Source: VRUE01 sp963718775 (GTDB taxonomy: Bacteria; Actinomycetota; Thermoleophilia; Solirubrobacterales; 70-9). From it: a stretch of DNA of 64,000 bases. Each line of letters starts with the position of its first letter. The stretch's first letter is position 1. The notes beneath the pieces were generated by a model. The model saw only the letters and a list, made by a program, of their open reading frames with translations. It searched no databases and was not told the DNA's origin. This document shows, piece by piece, positions 1 to 8,437 of this stretch. The translations under genes were made by a program, and so were the position numbers. Location: NCBI GenBank assembly GCA_963718775.1, contig OY970377.1:1364001-1428000 (forward strand), read 5' to 3'.

Positions 1-57
1 ACTCGCCTTGATTAGTTCGCGGCGCATGGTGTCCAATTGCTTCTGGCGGTCGCTCAT
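1..57 (-). CDS. Start of an unidentified protein, cut by the left edge
   Basis: The minus strand has an ATG at 57, preceded by an AGGA ribosome-binding site about 9 bases upstream, and stays open to the window edge for 19 codons. The visible N-terminus MSDRQKQLDTMRRELIKAS is charged and helix-like. Too little is present to name a family. It lies downstream of a strong leftward promoter (339-378) and a small ORF (185-250), so it may be the main gene of that transcript. Confidence 0.5.
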   Translation of the reverse strand, partial: MSDRQKQLDTMRRELIKAS

Positions 58-105
58 GCCACACTTCCTACAGGTTGAGAGCCGTTGGCTAGTCCAGCGA
101 TCTCC

Positions 106-135
106 AGAAAGGGCTCGCTTCGGCGGGCCCTTTCT
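106..135. terminator. Terminator-like hairpin
   Basis: A 9-bp perfect stem (AGAAAGGGC at 106-114 pairing with GCCCTTTCT at 127-135) encloses a 12-base loop. Being A/T-rich at its base, it could end transcription in either direction. It sits between the small ORF 185-250 and the leftward gene starting at 57, so it might instead attenuate expression of that gene. Confidence 0.4.
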
Positions 136-184
136 ATTGAGGTAGTCGCCTCGGCGACGCCGAAACGCCGCCGAGGCTTGGTGG

Positions 185-250
185 CTACTCCCGCATGCTC
201 TGGACGATCATCCAGATCAACAGCAGGTTGAGAGCCATTGAGCCGTCCAT
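185..250 (-). CDS. Putative 21-residue hydrophobic peptide
   Basis: ATG at 250 follows a near-perfect AAGGAGGT site with good spacing, and the frame closes at TAG 185-187 after 21 codons. The peptide has a core LNLLLIWMIVQSM that could span or lie on the membrane. It is the first ORF after the leftward promoter at 346-374. A 13-base piece of its coding sequence (GGCTCTCAACCTG) recurs about 150 bp downstream near 74-86. It could be a leader peptide or a small membrane protein; only the strong Shine-Dalgarno supports translation. Confidence 0.4.
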   Translation of the reverse strand: MDGSMALNLLLIWMIVQSMRE

Positions 251-338
251 TTGACCTCCTTTCCCTCGGGAACAAACCCGCGGGCGGGGCCATACCCCGA
301 AGAGGAGATGAGCGGCCTGCTCTCTCGTCCACCAACAT

Positions 339-378
339 ATAGTTGACTATAAATTAAGTCAAATATCTAGTCAACTAT
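339..378 (-). promoter_or_regulatory. Leftward promoter embedded in inverted repeats
   Basis: On the minus strand TTGACT (374-369) is followed after exactly 17 bases by TATAGT (351-346), close to a consensus sigma-70 promoter. It is framed by the 9-bp inverted repeat ATAGTTGAC (339-347) / GTCAACTAT (370-378), with a further inner copy of the GTCAA half-site at 358-362. The arrangement looks like a repressor operator over a promoter. The region is strikingly AT-rich for this genome. Confidence 0.6.
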
Positions 379-479
379 GCAACGAAGGACAAACAACATG
401 CTGGAGCATTCAGGTCGGCATGGACAACCACCGACCTGCTCGCGTAACGTAGGGATACCCGTCCCGAAAGGAGATCGCG

Positions 480-761
480 ATGCCTACTTACGTGATGCTG
501 ACCAACCTGACCGCCGAGGGTGTGCGGACGCTGAAGAACAACCCTGGCAGGGTGGCCGAGGTAAACAAAGAGGTCGAGCAGATTGGGGCGAAGGTGGTGG
601 CGCAGTACGCGACGCTGGGGCAGTACGACTTCGTCACGGTGGTCGAGGCGCCCGACGAGAAGACGATGGCCAAGGTCTCGGTCGAGCTCGGCTCGCGCGG
701 GACGATGACCAGCCAGACGCTGACGGCGATGCCCTCAGGCGATCTGGCCGACTCGCTCTAG
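480..761 (+). CDS. GYD domain protein
   Basis: This 93-residue protein matches the GYD family of small alpha/beta proteins of unknown biochemical role. It has the typical start MPTYVMLTNLTAEG, the central LGQYDFV segment that corresponds to the family's name motif, and the VELGSRGT stretch that leads into the last strand. A GAAAGGAGA ribosome-binding site precedes the ATG. The stop codon lies one base before the TTG start of purD, so the two are probably co-transcribed. Function is not established for the family; the link with purine synthesis here is only positional. Confidence 0.85.
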   Translation: MPTYVMLTNLTAEGVRTLKNNPGRVAEVNKEVEQIGAKVVAQYATLGQYDFVTVVEAPDEKTMAKVSVELGSRGTMTSQTLTAMPSGDLADSL

Positions 762-762
762 C

Positions 763-2037
763 TTGAAGGTTCTCGTAGTAGGAGGCGGAGGGCGCGAGCA
801 CGCGATCCTGCGTGCCCTGGCCCGTTCCGCACACGCGCCTCAGCTGCTCTGCGCGCCCGGCAACGCCGGCATCGCCGCCGATGCCGAGTGCCTGCCGGGT
901 GTGGCCGCCGACGATGTCGAGGCTATCGTCGCGGTGGCCAAGGAACGCGGCGTCGATCTGGTCGTGATCGGGCCTGAGGCGGCCTTGGTCGCGGGCGTGA
1001 CCGACGCTTTGGAGGACGCCGGAGTGCGCGCATTCGGGCCGAGCGCGGCAGCCGCCGAGTTGGAGGGATCGAAGGCGTTTGCCAAGGAGCTGATGGCCGA
1101 GGCGGGAGTGCCAACCGCCGGCCACGTGCTGCTGCATAGCCGCGAGGAGGCGGTCAAGGAGCTGGCCAGCGCCTCCTACCCCCTGGTTCTGAAGGCCGAC
1201 GGGCTGGCTGCCGGCAAGGGAGTGATCATCTGCGCAAGCGAGACCGAGGCGCGCGAGGCCGTCGACGTCTTCTTCACCGAGCAGCGCTTCGGTGAGACGA
1301 CCGTGGTGCTGGAGGAGTTCCTCGAGGGTGAGGAGCTCTCGCTGCTGGCGCTCTGCGACGGCGAGAACGTCGTGCCGCTGGCGCCAGCCCAGGACTACAA
1401 GCGGATCTTCGACGGCGACGAGGGGCCCAACACCGGCGGCATGGGCAGCTACTCCCCCGTGCCCGGCTTCGGCCCGGCCGAGGTCGAGGAGATCGTCGAC
1501 GTCGTGCACCGCCCGATCGTCGCCGCGATGGCGCGCCGCGGGCGTCCCTTCCACGGCGTCCTCTACGCCGGCCTGATGATCGGCGCCGACGGCCCCAAGG
1601 TGCTCGAGTTCAACACCCGCTTCGGCGATCCCGAGACACAGGCGGTGCTGCCGCGCCTGCGCTCCGACCTCGTCGACCTCTGCCTGGCAGCGCGCGAGCC
1701 GGGCGGCCTGGAAGGCCTCGAGGCGGAGTTCGGCGAGAACTGGGCGGTGACGCTGGTGCTGGCATCGGCCGGCTACCCGGAGTCCTCTTCGAAGGGCGAC
1801 GTGATCCGCGGTCTCGAGGCTGCCACCGGGGCGGCCGAGGTGACCCACGCCGGCACCGCCGAGCGCGACGGGGAGATCGTCACCGCCGGCGGCCGCGTGC
1901 TCAACGTCACCGCGCTGGGAGCGACGCCTACCGAGGCGCGCGATCGCGCATACGATGCCGCCAAGCGGATCGAGTTCGACGGAATGCAATTGCGATCCGA
2001 CATCGCCGCCCGCGCGGTCGACCGCGTCGTCAGCTAG
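763..2037 (+). CDS. purD: Phosphoribosylamine-glycine ligase (GAR synthetase)
   Basis: PurD joins glycine to phosphoribosylamine using ATP, the second step of de novo purine synthesis in the cytoplasm. The 424-residue protein starts at TTG with MKVLVVGGGGREHAIL, the classic N-terminal signature. ATP-grasp features follow: LKADGLAAGKG near residue 145, EEFLEGEELS near 184, and FNTRFGDPETQ near 285, which carries metal and substrate ligands. Length is normal for the family. Only one base separates it from the GYD gene, and purE follows after 23 bases, so a purine operon is likely. Confidence 0.97.
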   Translation: MKVLVVGGGGREHAILRALARSAHAPQLLCAPGNAGIAADAECLPGVAADDVEAIVAVAKERGVDLVVIGPEAALVAGVTDALEDAGVRAFGPSAAAAELEGSKAFAKELMAEAGVPTAGHVLLHSREEAVKELASASYPLVLKADGLAAGKGVIICASETEAREAVDVFFTEQRFGETTVVLEEFLEGEELSLLALCDGENVVPLAPAQDYKRIFDGDEGPNTGGMGSYSPVPGFGPAEVEEIVDVVHRPIVAAMARRGRPFHGVLYAGLMIGADGPKVLEFNTRFGDPETQAVLPRLRSDLVDLCLAAREPGGLEGLEAEFGENWAVTLVLASAGYPESSSKGDVIRGLEAATGAAEVTHAGTAERDGEIVTAGGRVLNVTALGATPTEARDRAYDAAKRIEFDGMQLRSDIAARAVDRVVS

Positions 2038-2060
2038 CCAGTCCACCGAGAGAGGATGAG

Positions 2061-2543
2061 ATGAGCGAGATCTCAGAGGAGCCCCAGCCCACCGAGCCGA
2101 CCCCGTCGCCCGAGGTCGAAGAGGCCTTCGAGGAGATCGACGTCGACGAGCCGCTGGTCGGGATCATCATGGGCTCGAAGAACGACATGCCGAAGATGGA
2201 AGCCGCCGGCGCCGCCCTCGACGAGGCCGGGATCAGCCACGAGATGCGGGTGATGAGCGCCCACCGCGATCCCGAGATGGTGCGCGAGTACTGCACCAAC
2301 GCGCGTATGAGGGGCCTCAAGGTGATCATCGCCGGGGCCGGCATGTCGGCCGCCCTGCCCGGTGTCGCCGCCGCCCACAGCGACCTGCCGGTGATCGGCG
2401 TGCCGATCCTCGGCAAGAGCCTCGGCGGCCTCGACGCGCTGCTCTCGGCGGTGCAGATGCCGCCCGGGATCCCGGTCGCCTGCGTGGCGATCGACGGCGC
2501 CAAGAACGCCGGCATCTTGGCCGCGCGGATCATCAACGCATGA
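2061..2543 (+). CDS. purE: N5-carboxyaminoimidazole ribonucleotide mutase
   Basis: Class I PurE moves the carboxylate of N5-CAIR to C4, giving CAIR. The core shows VGIIMGSKNDMPKM, SAHRDPE (catalytic His and the phosphate loop) and the glycine-rich AGAGMSAALPGV. About 30 acidic residues precede the core as an N-terminal extension not needed for catalysis. The ATG follows GAGAGGATGAG. It lies 23 bp after purD. No purK is adjacent in this window. Confidence 0.96.
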   Translation: MSEISEEPQPTEPTPSPEVEEAFEEIDVDEPLVGIIMGSKNDMPKMEAAGAALDEAGISHEMRVMSAHRDPEMVREYCTNARMRGLKVIIAGAGMSAALPGVAAAHSDLPVIGVPILGKSLGGLDALLSAVQMPPGIPVACVAIDGAKNAGILAARIINA

Positions 2544-2561
2544 CGCCAACGCTTCAGGCGG

Positions 2562-2647
2562 GCGGATCCTGTCGTGTGGGGAGGGGGACCTGCGGGCGGG
2601 GGCTTCGCCTCCGTTCTCGGCCCCCCTCCCCACACGCCACCCACCCG
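2562..2647. repeat. Palindromic element, intergenic copy
   Basis: This stretch between purE and purB shares the block CCTGCGGGCGGGGGCT and the block CGCCTCCGTTCTCGG with the copies inside pdhC (40876-40962) and the membrane gene (44405-44491), plus flanks CCTGTC and CGCCACCC. It folds into a hairpin with a 14-bp stem (2574-2587 with 2622-2635). In this copy the stem bases are GTGTGGGGAGGGGG on one arm; the other copies have a different, compensating stem. Confidence 0.75.
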
Positions 2648-2661
2648 ATGGAGGTGCTCGG

Positions 2662-3945
2662 TTGATTCCCAGATACACGCGGCCTGCGATCGGCGAGGTG
2701 TGGGCTCCCCAGCGGAAGTTCGAGTTCTGGTTGGAGGTGGAGCTGGCGGCGACGGAGGCCTGGGCCGAGGAGGGTGTCGTTCCGCGGGAGGCCGCTGAGG
2801 CAGCACGGGCGAACGCCGCCTTCACGGTCGAGGCGGTCAACGAGCGCGAGAAGGTGACCGACCACGACGTCGCCGCCTTCGTCGACGTCGTCGCCGCCTC
2901 GGTCGGCGAGCACGGCCGCTGGATCCACTACGGGCTGACCTCCTCCGACGTGCTCGACACCGCCCTCGCCCTGCAGCTGCGTGAGGCGGGCGAGGCCGTC
3001 CTGGCCAGCGCCCGCGCCTACCGCGACGCCCTGATCGAGCGGGCGCTGGAGCATCGCGACACGCTCTGCGTCGGCCGCACCCACGGCGTCCACGCCGAGC
3101 CGACCACCTTCGGTCTGCGCCTCGCCGGCTTCGCCTTCGAGGCCGACCGCAACCTCGCCAGGCTCGGCAACGCCTTCGAGCAGCTCGGCTTCGGCAAGCT
3201 CTCCGGCGCCGTCGGCACCTACGCCTCGGTGCCACCCGCGGTCGAGGCGCGGGTGATGGAGCGGCTCGGCCTGAAGCGCGAGGACGTCGCCACGCAGGTG
3301 ATCCCGCGCGACCGCCACGCCGTCCTGCTCTCCCAGATCGCGATCGCCGGGGCCGGCCTGGAGCGCTTCGCGACCGAGGTCCGCAACCTGCAGCGCACGG
3401 AGGTGCGCGAGGTCGAGGAGCCGTTCGCCTCCGGCCAGCAAAAGGGCTCCTCGGCGATGCCGCACAAGCGCAACCCGATCCGCACCGAGCGGATCACCGG
3501 CCTGGCCCGCGTCTTGCGCGGCTACGCCCAGACCGGCCTGGAGAACGTCGCCCTCTGGCACGAGCGCGACATCTCCCACTCCGGCGCCGAGCGCGTCGTC
3601 CTCCCCGACGCGACGATCGGCCTCGACTACATGCAGGACCTGGCGACCAAGGTCGCCACCGGCATGAACGTCCGCACCGAGCGCATGAAGGAGAACCTCA
3701 ACATGACCCACGGCGCCCTCTTCAGCCAGCGCGCCCTGACCGCCCTGGTCGAGTCCGGCCTGACCCGCGACGACGCCTACCGCGTCGTCCAGGAGAACGC
3801 TCAGCAGGCCTGGGACACCGCCACCCCCTTCCGCGAGCTACTCGGCGCGGCGGCTCCCGACCTCGACCTCGACGCGGTCTTCGACTACGACGCCTACCTA
3901 ACCCACATCCCCGCGGTCTTCGAGCGCCTCGAAGCGCTGCGCTGA
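2662..3945 (+). CDS. purB: Adenylosuccinate lyase
   Basis: PurB removes fumarate from SAICAR and from adenylosuccinate, so it acts twice in purine synthesis. The protein has 427 residues. Key signatures are TSSDVLDTA near residue 94, GRTHGVHAEP near 138, and the fumarase-superfamily signature GSSAMPHKRNP near 262, which bears the catalytic serine loop. The start is TTG, chosen because GGAGG lies 8 bases upstream and MIPRYTRP is the usual N-terminus. The last 48 bases overlap the convergent gene 3898-4836. Confidence 0.97.
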   Translation: MIPRYTRPAIGEVWAPQRKFEFWLEVELAATEAWAEEGVVPREAAEAARANAAFTVEAVNEREKVTDHDVAAFVDVVAASVGEHGRWIHYGLTSSDVLDTALALQLREAGEAVLASARAYRDALIERALEHRDTLCVGRTHGVHAEPTTFGLRLAGFAFEADRNLARLGNAFEQLGFGKLSGAVGTYASVPPAVEARVMERLGLKREDVATQVIPRDRHAVLLSQIAIAGAGLERFATEVRNLQRTEVREVEEPFASGQQKGSSAMPHKRNPIRTERITGLARVLRGYAQTGLENVALWHERDISHSGAERVVLPDATIGLDYMQDLATKVATGMNVRTERMKENLNMTHGALFSQRALTALVESGLTRDDAYRVVQENAQQAWDTATPFRELLGAAAPDLDLDAVFDYDAYLTHIPAVFERLEALR

Positions 3946-4836
3946 AGACGACTGCTTCCGGGCTCCGCGGGTTCGTGGCCTAGACCGCCGCGAGAACGTC
4001 GTTCCCGCGTCGAGGTAGGTGGTGCTGCTCGTCGGCAGTGGTCGACTCTGGTCCGCTTGGCCGGGGGACGGCGCCAGCCTCTTCTCCTCGCTTGCCAGGG
4101 CCCTGGAGGCCTCGGGGTCGAAGATCAGCGAGTAGAGGGTCGGGATGCCTGAGTTGTCGGACTGGGCGCCCACCGCCAGGCCCCGCCGGCCGATTTCGTC
4201 ACGCGCCTCTCCGAGGTTTTCAACCCCGGGCACCAGGGTCTCTGCTTCGTAGAGGGCTGTTCTCTGGGCCGATGTGGCGAGCGGGTTCTGCATCAGTTCG
4301 GCGACCAGCTCGAGGGTCCTCACCGAGTCCGGGAAGCCGTTGCCAGCTCCGCCGCCACCGCGCGGATCGTTGACCTTGGCCTGCAGCCACCCGGCGAGCT
4401 CACTCGGGTCGCGGGGCATCTCCGACAAGGCCGCGCCCTGGTACACGCGCTCGCTGAAGGATCCGGCCGGCAGGAATTCGTCGCCGATGTGAGATTTGAA
4501 TCCGTGAGCGAGGAAGACCGGGCGCCCGGCTTCTTCCCACACCTCTCGATCGCTCGGGCTGGCGAATTTCGGCGCAAGCGAGACCGTGCGCTGCCGGCCC
4601 GAGCCGTCCTTGCCGATCCAGCGCTCGACGATTTCGGTCTGCGAGACCGACCAGGTTCGGCCGCCGTAGACCGTCGTGTTCAAGTAGGCGCCACGCGTCT
4701 TCAGGTAGGCGTAGGAGTGAGCGATGTGTGCGGTGGGGGCCGCCGCGGCCAGCCCGGCAGCGAGGGCGACCGTCGCTGCCGCACCGCCGACAAGCGACCT
4801 CCACGCGATCGTCATTCCCCTACCTCTGGATCTCAT
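3898..4836 (-). CDS. Secreted CU044_5270-like protein
   Basis: A positively charged start and the hydrophobic stretch SLVGGAAATVALAAGLAAAA form a signal peptide or N-terminal anchor. The C-terminal half resembles the CU044_5270 family of actinobacterial envelope proteins, with LPTDPEAL-like ELAGWLQAKV, LELVAELMQNPLATSAQRTA and SLIFDPEASRAL. Function of the family is unknown to me. ATG at 4836 is preferred because AGGAG lies 5 bases upstream; ATG at 4860 and 4815 are alternatives. The final 16 codons overlap the 3' end of purB on the other strand, and the tail is arginine-rich, so the stop may be a late one. Confidence 0.7.
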   Translation of the reverse strand: MRSRGRGMTIAWRSLVGGAAATVALAAGLAAAAPTAHIAHSYAYLKTRGAYLNTTVYGGRTWSVSQTEIVERWIGKDGSGRQRTVSLAPKFASPSDREVWEEAGRPVFLAHGFKSHIGDEFLPAGSFSERVYQGAALSEMPRDPSELAGWLQAKVNDPRGGGGAGNGFPDSVRTLELVAELMQNPLATSAQRTALYEAETLVPGVENLGEARDEIGRRGLAVGAQSDNSGIPTLYSLIFDPEASRALASEEKRLAPSPGQADQSRPLPTSSTTYLDAGTTFSRRSRPRTRGARKQSSSAQRFEALEDRGDVG

Positions 4837-4938
4837 CGGGTCTCCTGAAGTCGACTCCATTGCACCCGTATATGTCCGGCAGCGGGAAATTGGTTCCAGA
4901 CCGAGACTGAATCGGCCGATTTGGGCGAGGCCTTGCGA

Positions 4939-5349
4939 CTAGACCTGGATCACGGTCAGGCCCATGACGCCAGAGAGGGCGTCGTAGTCACGGTCCTGGG
5001 TAACGACGGGAATCTCACGTGCCGCAGCCGTCGCGGCGATCCAGACGTCGTTCACGCTGACTCCTCGTCCGGATGCCGCAAGGTACGTCCGCATCGCGGC
5101 CCAGGCGCGCGCCGCCTTCGCTTCGACGGGCAAGATCGTGGCACCCGCGACGCCTTCGAGAGTGGCGATGCGTCGATCTCGGCTTTCGATGTCGGGCGCC
5201 GCCAGCACTCCGGCGCGTAGCTCGGCAACGGTGACGATCGAGACGGCCGAGCGCTCAGGAAGCGCCTCCCCTCTCAAAGGACGACCCTTCTCAACAGCGA
5301 CCAGCACGGATGTGTCAACGAGCCCGACCGGGACGCGTTTGGGGGTCAC
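4939..5349 (-). CDS. vapC: PIN-domain toxin (VapC-type)
   Basis: PIN ribonucleases of VapBC modules cleave RNA when freed from their antitoxin. This 136-residue protein shows the conserved acidic sites: D in GLVDTSVLV near residue 12, E in VAELRAG near 43, and D in VNDVWIAATA near 101 with D in TQDRDYDAL near 118. GTG at 5349 overlaps the antitoxin stop (GTGA), the usual coupling in these operons. Confidence 0.88.
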   Translation of the reverse strand: MTPKRVPVGLVDTSVLVAVEKGRPLRGEALPERSAVSIVTVAELRAGVLAAPDIESRDRRIATLEGVAGATILPVEAKAARAWAAMRTYLAASGRGVSVNDVWIAATAAAREIPVVTQDRDYDALSGVMGLTVIQV

Positions 5350-5615
5350 CAGACCGGGCCCAAGTCGTCGGTCGTTTCTCCGGCCAACCGGTCGAGATCG
5401 GCGCGGAAGGTGGGGTCGGTATCCGTGATCTCACGAATCGCGAGGATGTCCGAAGGCGTGAGCCATCGAGATCCGCTGTTGTGCGGCACCAAATCCGCAA
5501 CCGGCTTGCCCCGCACGGTGATCACCATGCTCTCGCCGGCCTCCACCCTGCGCAGCAGGTCGGCCGTTTTGTTCCGCAGCTCTCGTGTGGCGACTTCTAC
5601 GATAGTGCGACAAAT
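5346..5615 (-). CDS. Phd/YefM-type antitoxin
   Basis: The frame encodes TIVEVATRELRNKTADLLRR followed by VEAGESMVITVRGKPVADLV, the typical Phd/YefM DNA-binding fold, and then a C-terminal toxin-neutralising tail. It should bind and silence the PIN protein that it overlaps by 4 bases, and autoregulate the pair. No ATG, GTG or TTG exists in frame near the expected start. The nearest possible initiators are ATT (5615) or ATC (5603), both inside a palindrome. An ATG at 5631 lies in another frame. Initiation is therefore uncertain, and a base error near the start is possible. Confidence 0.75.
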   Translation of the reverse strand: MCRTIVEVATRELRNKTADLLRRVEAGESMVITVRGKPVADLVPHNSGSRWLTPSDILAIREITDTDPTFRADLDRLAGETTDDLGPVW

Positions 5616-5623
5616 GTAGCACT
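5604..5623. promoter_or_regulatory. Palindrome over the antitoxin start
   Basis: A 20-bp near-perfect palindrome (AGTGCGACAAATGTAGCACT on the plus strand, one mismatched pair) covers the first codons of the antitoxin. Its position fits an autoregulatory operator of a toxin-antitoxin operon. Confidence 0.5.
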
Positions 5624-5660
5624 TCGCCCATTGGCTACCTGGCGTTAGGCTTCTCGGCCG

Positions 5661-5960
5661 ATGGTCCTCTACACCTGTGGACAGAAGAAGGTCGGGCCGG
5701 GATTCGCGCATCCGTGCGCGAAGGCGGGCAAGGCCCTCGATGCCGCCGGGTACGAGTACGAGTTGAAGACGGTCGGTGGCTACCGGCTGGCGTTCTGGAC
5801 CTGGGGCAGCCGCGGCGATGACCGCACCGAGGTAAAGAAGCTGAGCGGCACCAACGAGGTGCCGATCCTGATCCTCGACGACGGCGAGGTCATCTCCGGC
5901 TCCAGCACGATCGCGCGCTGGGCCAAGGAGCATCCCGCCGCTCGCGCGGCGACCAGCTAA
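5661..5960 (+). CDS. Glutaredoxin-like / GST N-terminal domain protein
   Basis: This 99-residue protein has a thioredoxin-fold GST N-terminal pattern: MVLYTCGQKK at the start, HPCAKAGKALDAAGYEYEL in helix 1, NEVPILILDDGEVI (the cis-proline strand), and SGSSTIARWAKE. A redox-active cysteine may be C6; it is CGQK rather than CxxC. No C-terminal GST helical domain follows. The stop codon overlaps the convergent P450 gene by 4 bases. Exact substrate unknown. Confidence 0.75.
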   Translation: MVLYTCGQKKVGPGFAHPCAKAGKALDAAGYEYELKTVGGYRLAFWTWGSRGDDRTEVKKLSGTNEVPILILDDGEVISGSSTIARWAKEHPAARAATS

Positions 5961-7280
5961 GCGGCGACCAGCTCGCGCGCCGGGTGGCGGGCGGTGAGGA
6001 CGACTGGGGTGCCGTCCTTGGGCGAGAGCGTGATGTTGCGCCGGCCGATCTTCTCCGGCGCCGGGCTGGCCTTGTGCAGCTCGCAGCGGGTCAGCACCTC
6101 GCGCAGGACGATCCGCATCTCGAACTCGGCGAAGGCGGCGCCGATGCAGCGGCGGATGCCGCCGCCGAAGGGGACCCAGGCGTAGGTGTCCGGCGCGTCC
6201 TCGAGGAAGCGCTCCGGCTTGAAGGCGAAGGGCTCGGGGTAGACGTCGGCGCGGGTGTGGGCGAGCCAGATCGCCGGCGTCACGTCGGTGCCCGCCGGCA
6301 GCGTCAGCCCGTCGACGCTGAGCTCCGTGTTGAGGCGGCGGCCGGCCAGCGGCACCACCGGCCGCAGCCGCAGCGACTCGCTGATCGTCGCCTTCAGGTA
6401 GTCGTCCTCGCCCGCCTCGAGCGAGTCGCGCAGGCGGGCCATCGGCTCGGCGTGGCGCAGCAGCAGGTCGAAGGTCCAGGCCAGCCCGGTCGCCGTCGTC
6501 TCGTGGCCAGCGAGCAGCAGGGTCATCAGCTGGTCGCGCAGGTCGGTGTCGGTCATCTCGCCGCCGTCCTCGAAGCGGGCCTGCATCAGCACCGAGAGGA
6601 TGTCGTCGCGCTCCTCCAGCCCGCCTTCGGCGCGGCGTTCGGCGATCTCGGCGTAGAGCAGATCGTCGACTTCCTTCAGCCGGCCCTCGAACTTGCTCCA
6701 GGGGCTCGCCGCCGAAACGCCGGGTTGCCAGGCCGATCAGCTGCGTGAAGGGCGAAGCGGTCTCCTCCAGCACCGTGGTGAACAGCGGGCGCAGCTGCTC
6801 CAGCCGCGGCCCCTCGGAAACGCCGAAGACGACGCGCAGGATCACCTCGAGGGTGATCGCCTGCATGCGCGGGTGGATCGCGAACTCCTCGCCCAGCGGC
6901 CAGGAGTCGATCTCGGCATCGACGATCTCCTCCATGATCGGCCCGTAGGAGCGCATCCGCTCGCCGTGGAAGGCGGGCAGCATCAGCCGGCGGTGGGCAA
7001 GGTGGTCGTCGCCTTCCTGGAGCAGCAACGAGCGGGCGCCGAGGACCGGCTTGAGGATGATGTCGCGGCCGGGCGGCAGCCCGTGGCTGCGCTCCGTATA
7101 GAGGGCCTTGATCGCCGCCGGGTCGGAGATCAGCACCATCGGCCGTTCGAAGCCGAGGAATTTGACGCTGAAGTTGTCGCCGTACCTCTCGCGGCACTCC
7201 TGCATGAAGGGCAGTGGGCGGAGGCCCCAGCGCAGCGTCTGTACCAGGGGCGAGTTCTTCGGTTCGGGCGGCAGGCTCAC
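5957..7280 (-). pseudogene. Cytochrome P450 with a single-base frameshift
   Basis: Two overlapping frames together make a complete 440-residue P450. The N-terminal frame (from GTG 7280) holds the substrate-binding part and HRRLMLPAFHGERM. The C-terminal frame holds AGHETTATG (I helix), ESLRLRPVV (ExxR) and the heme loop FGGGIRRCIGAAFA with its axial cysteine. They join at a GGGG run (plus strand 6701-6704): with three instead of four bases the reading is continuous through GGEPWSKFEGRL. The total length is one base over a multiple of three. This may be a real disruption or a homopolymer sequencing error. The substrate cannot be predicted. Confidence 0.88.
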
Positions 7281-7364
7281 GGCGGGAAGGATCGCACACT
7301 GGCTGCCTAGCCAGTGTGAAGGCTCGGTTCAGCCACGCCGCACTCCTCGCTAGCATCGGCGCAA

Positions 7365-8213
7365 ATGTCCCCTCTCGCCGATTTGAAGCTCCACTCCTCG
7401 GGAAAGGTCCGGGAGATCTACGAGTGGGAGAACGACCTGCTGATGGTCGCCTCCGACCGGATCTCGATCTACGACGTGGTGATGCCGACGCCGATCGCCG
7501 ACAAGGGCAAGGTGCTGAACCGGATCTCGGAATTCTGGTTCGAGCTGACCGGCGACATCGTGCCCAACCACTTCCTCTCCGCCGACGTGCCAGACGAGGT
7601 GATGGAACGGGCGATGCGGGTCCGGCGGCTTGAGATGTACCCGGTCGAGTGCGTCGTCCGCGGCTACCTCTCGGGGTCGGGCTGGAAGGAATACAAGAAC
7701 GGCGGCGCCGTCTGCGGGATCGAGCTACCGCCCAACCTGCTCGAGTCCGACAAGCTGCCCGAGCCGATCTTTACTCCCGCGACCAAGGCCGAGATCGGCG
7801 ACCACGACGAGAACGTCGACTTCGAGCGCGCCGCCGAGATCGTCGGCGACCGGGCGCTGATGGAAGAGCTGCGACGGATCTCGATCGAGGTCTATACGCG
7901 CGGCGCCGAGCACGCGGCGGAGCGCGGCATCATCCTCGCCGACACCAAGTTCGAGTTCGGCCGCCACGCCGGCGCCGAGATCGTCCTCGCCGACGAGGTG
8001 CTGACCCCGGACTCCTCGCGCTTCTGGCCGGCCGACCGCTACCAGCCGGGCAGCACCCAACCCTCCTTCGACAAGCAGTTCGTGCGCGACTGGGCCGACG
8101 CGGAAGGCTGGGACCACACCCCGCCAGCCCCGGAGCTGCCGCCCGACGTGATCGAGCAGACGCGGGCCAAGTACGTCGAGGCATACGAGCGCATCACGGA
8201 GCGCTCCTTCTAG
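7365..8213 (+). CDS. purC: SAICAR synthetase
   Basis: PurC condenses CAIR with aspartate using ATP. The 282-residue protein shows SSGKVREIYEW and ASDRISIYDVVMPTPI at the N-terminus, ECVVRGYLSGSGWKEY in the middle, and ILADTKFEFG, where the family's metal-binding residues lie. SRFWPADRYQPG is the usual C-terminal signature. It starts a tight group with purS, purQ and purL. Its stop overlaps the purS GTG by one base. Confidence 0.97.
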   Translation: MSPLADLKLHSSGKVREIYEWENDLLMVASDRISIYDVVMPTPIADKGKVLNRISEFWFELTGDIVPNHFLSADVPDEVMERAMRVRRLEMYPVECVVRGYLSGSGWKEYKNGGAVCGIELPPNLLESDKLPEPIFTPATKAEIGDHDENVDFERAAEIVGDRALMEELRRISIEVYTRGAEHAAERGIILADTKFEFGRHAGAEIVLADEVLTPDSSRFWPADRYQPGSTQPSFDKQFVRDWADAEGWDHTPPAPELPPDVIEQTRAKYVEAYERITERSF

Positions 8214-8437
8214 TGGCCCGCGCGAGGGTCCTGATCCGTCCCAAGGAGGGCATCCTCGACCCCCAGGGCAAGGCGGTCGAGCGGGCGCTGCCGGCACTTG
8301 GCTTCGAGGGGATCGAGCACGTCCACGTCGGACGCATGGTCGAGCTGGACGTCGAGGACCCGGCGCGGCTGGCCGAGCTCTGCGAGAAGCTGCTCGCCAA
8401 CCCGCTGATCGAGGACTACGAGATCGTCACGCTGTGA
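8213..8437 (+). CDS. purS: FGAM synthase subunit PurS
   Basis: PurS is the small structural subunit that bridges PurL and PurQ in three-part FGAM synthase. This 74-residue protein begins ARARVLIRPKEGILDPQG and contains GRMVELDVED and NPLIEDYEIV, as expected. The GTG start overlaps the purC stop (TAGTG), and the purQ GTG overlaps its own stop (GTGA), so all are translationally coupled. Confidence 0.94.
   Translation: MARARVLIRPKEGILDPQGKAVERALPALGFEGIEHVHVGRMVELDVEDPARLAELCEKLLANPLIEDYEIVTL

Noticed and set aside
634..2046. Long antisense frames opposite purD, purB, purF, lpdA and pdh genes
   Set aside because: High GC content keeps antisense frames open; they are rich in Arg/Ala/Gly/His and have no recognisable motifs or ribosome-binding sites.
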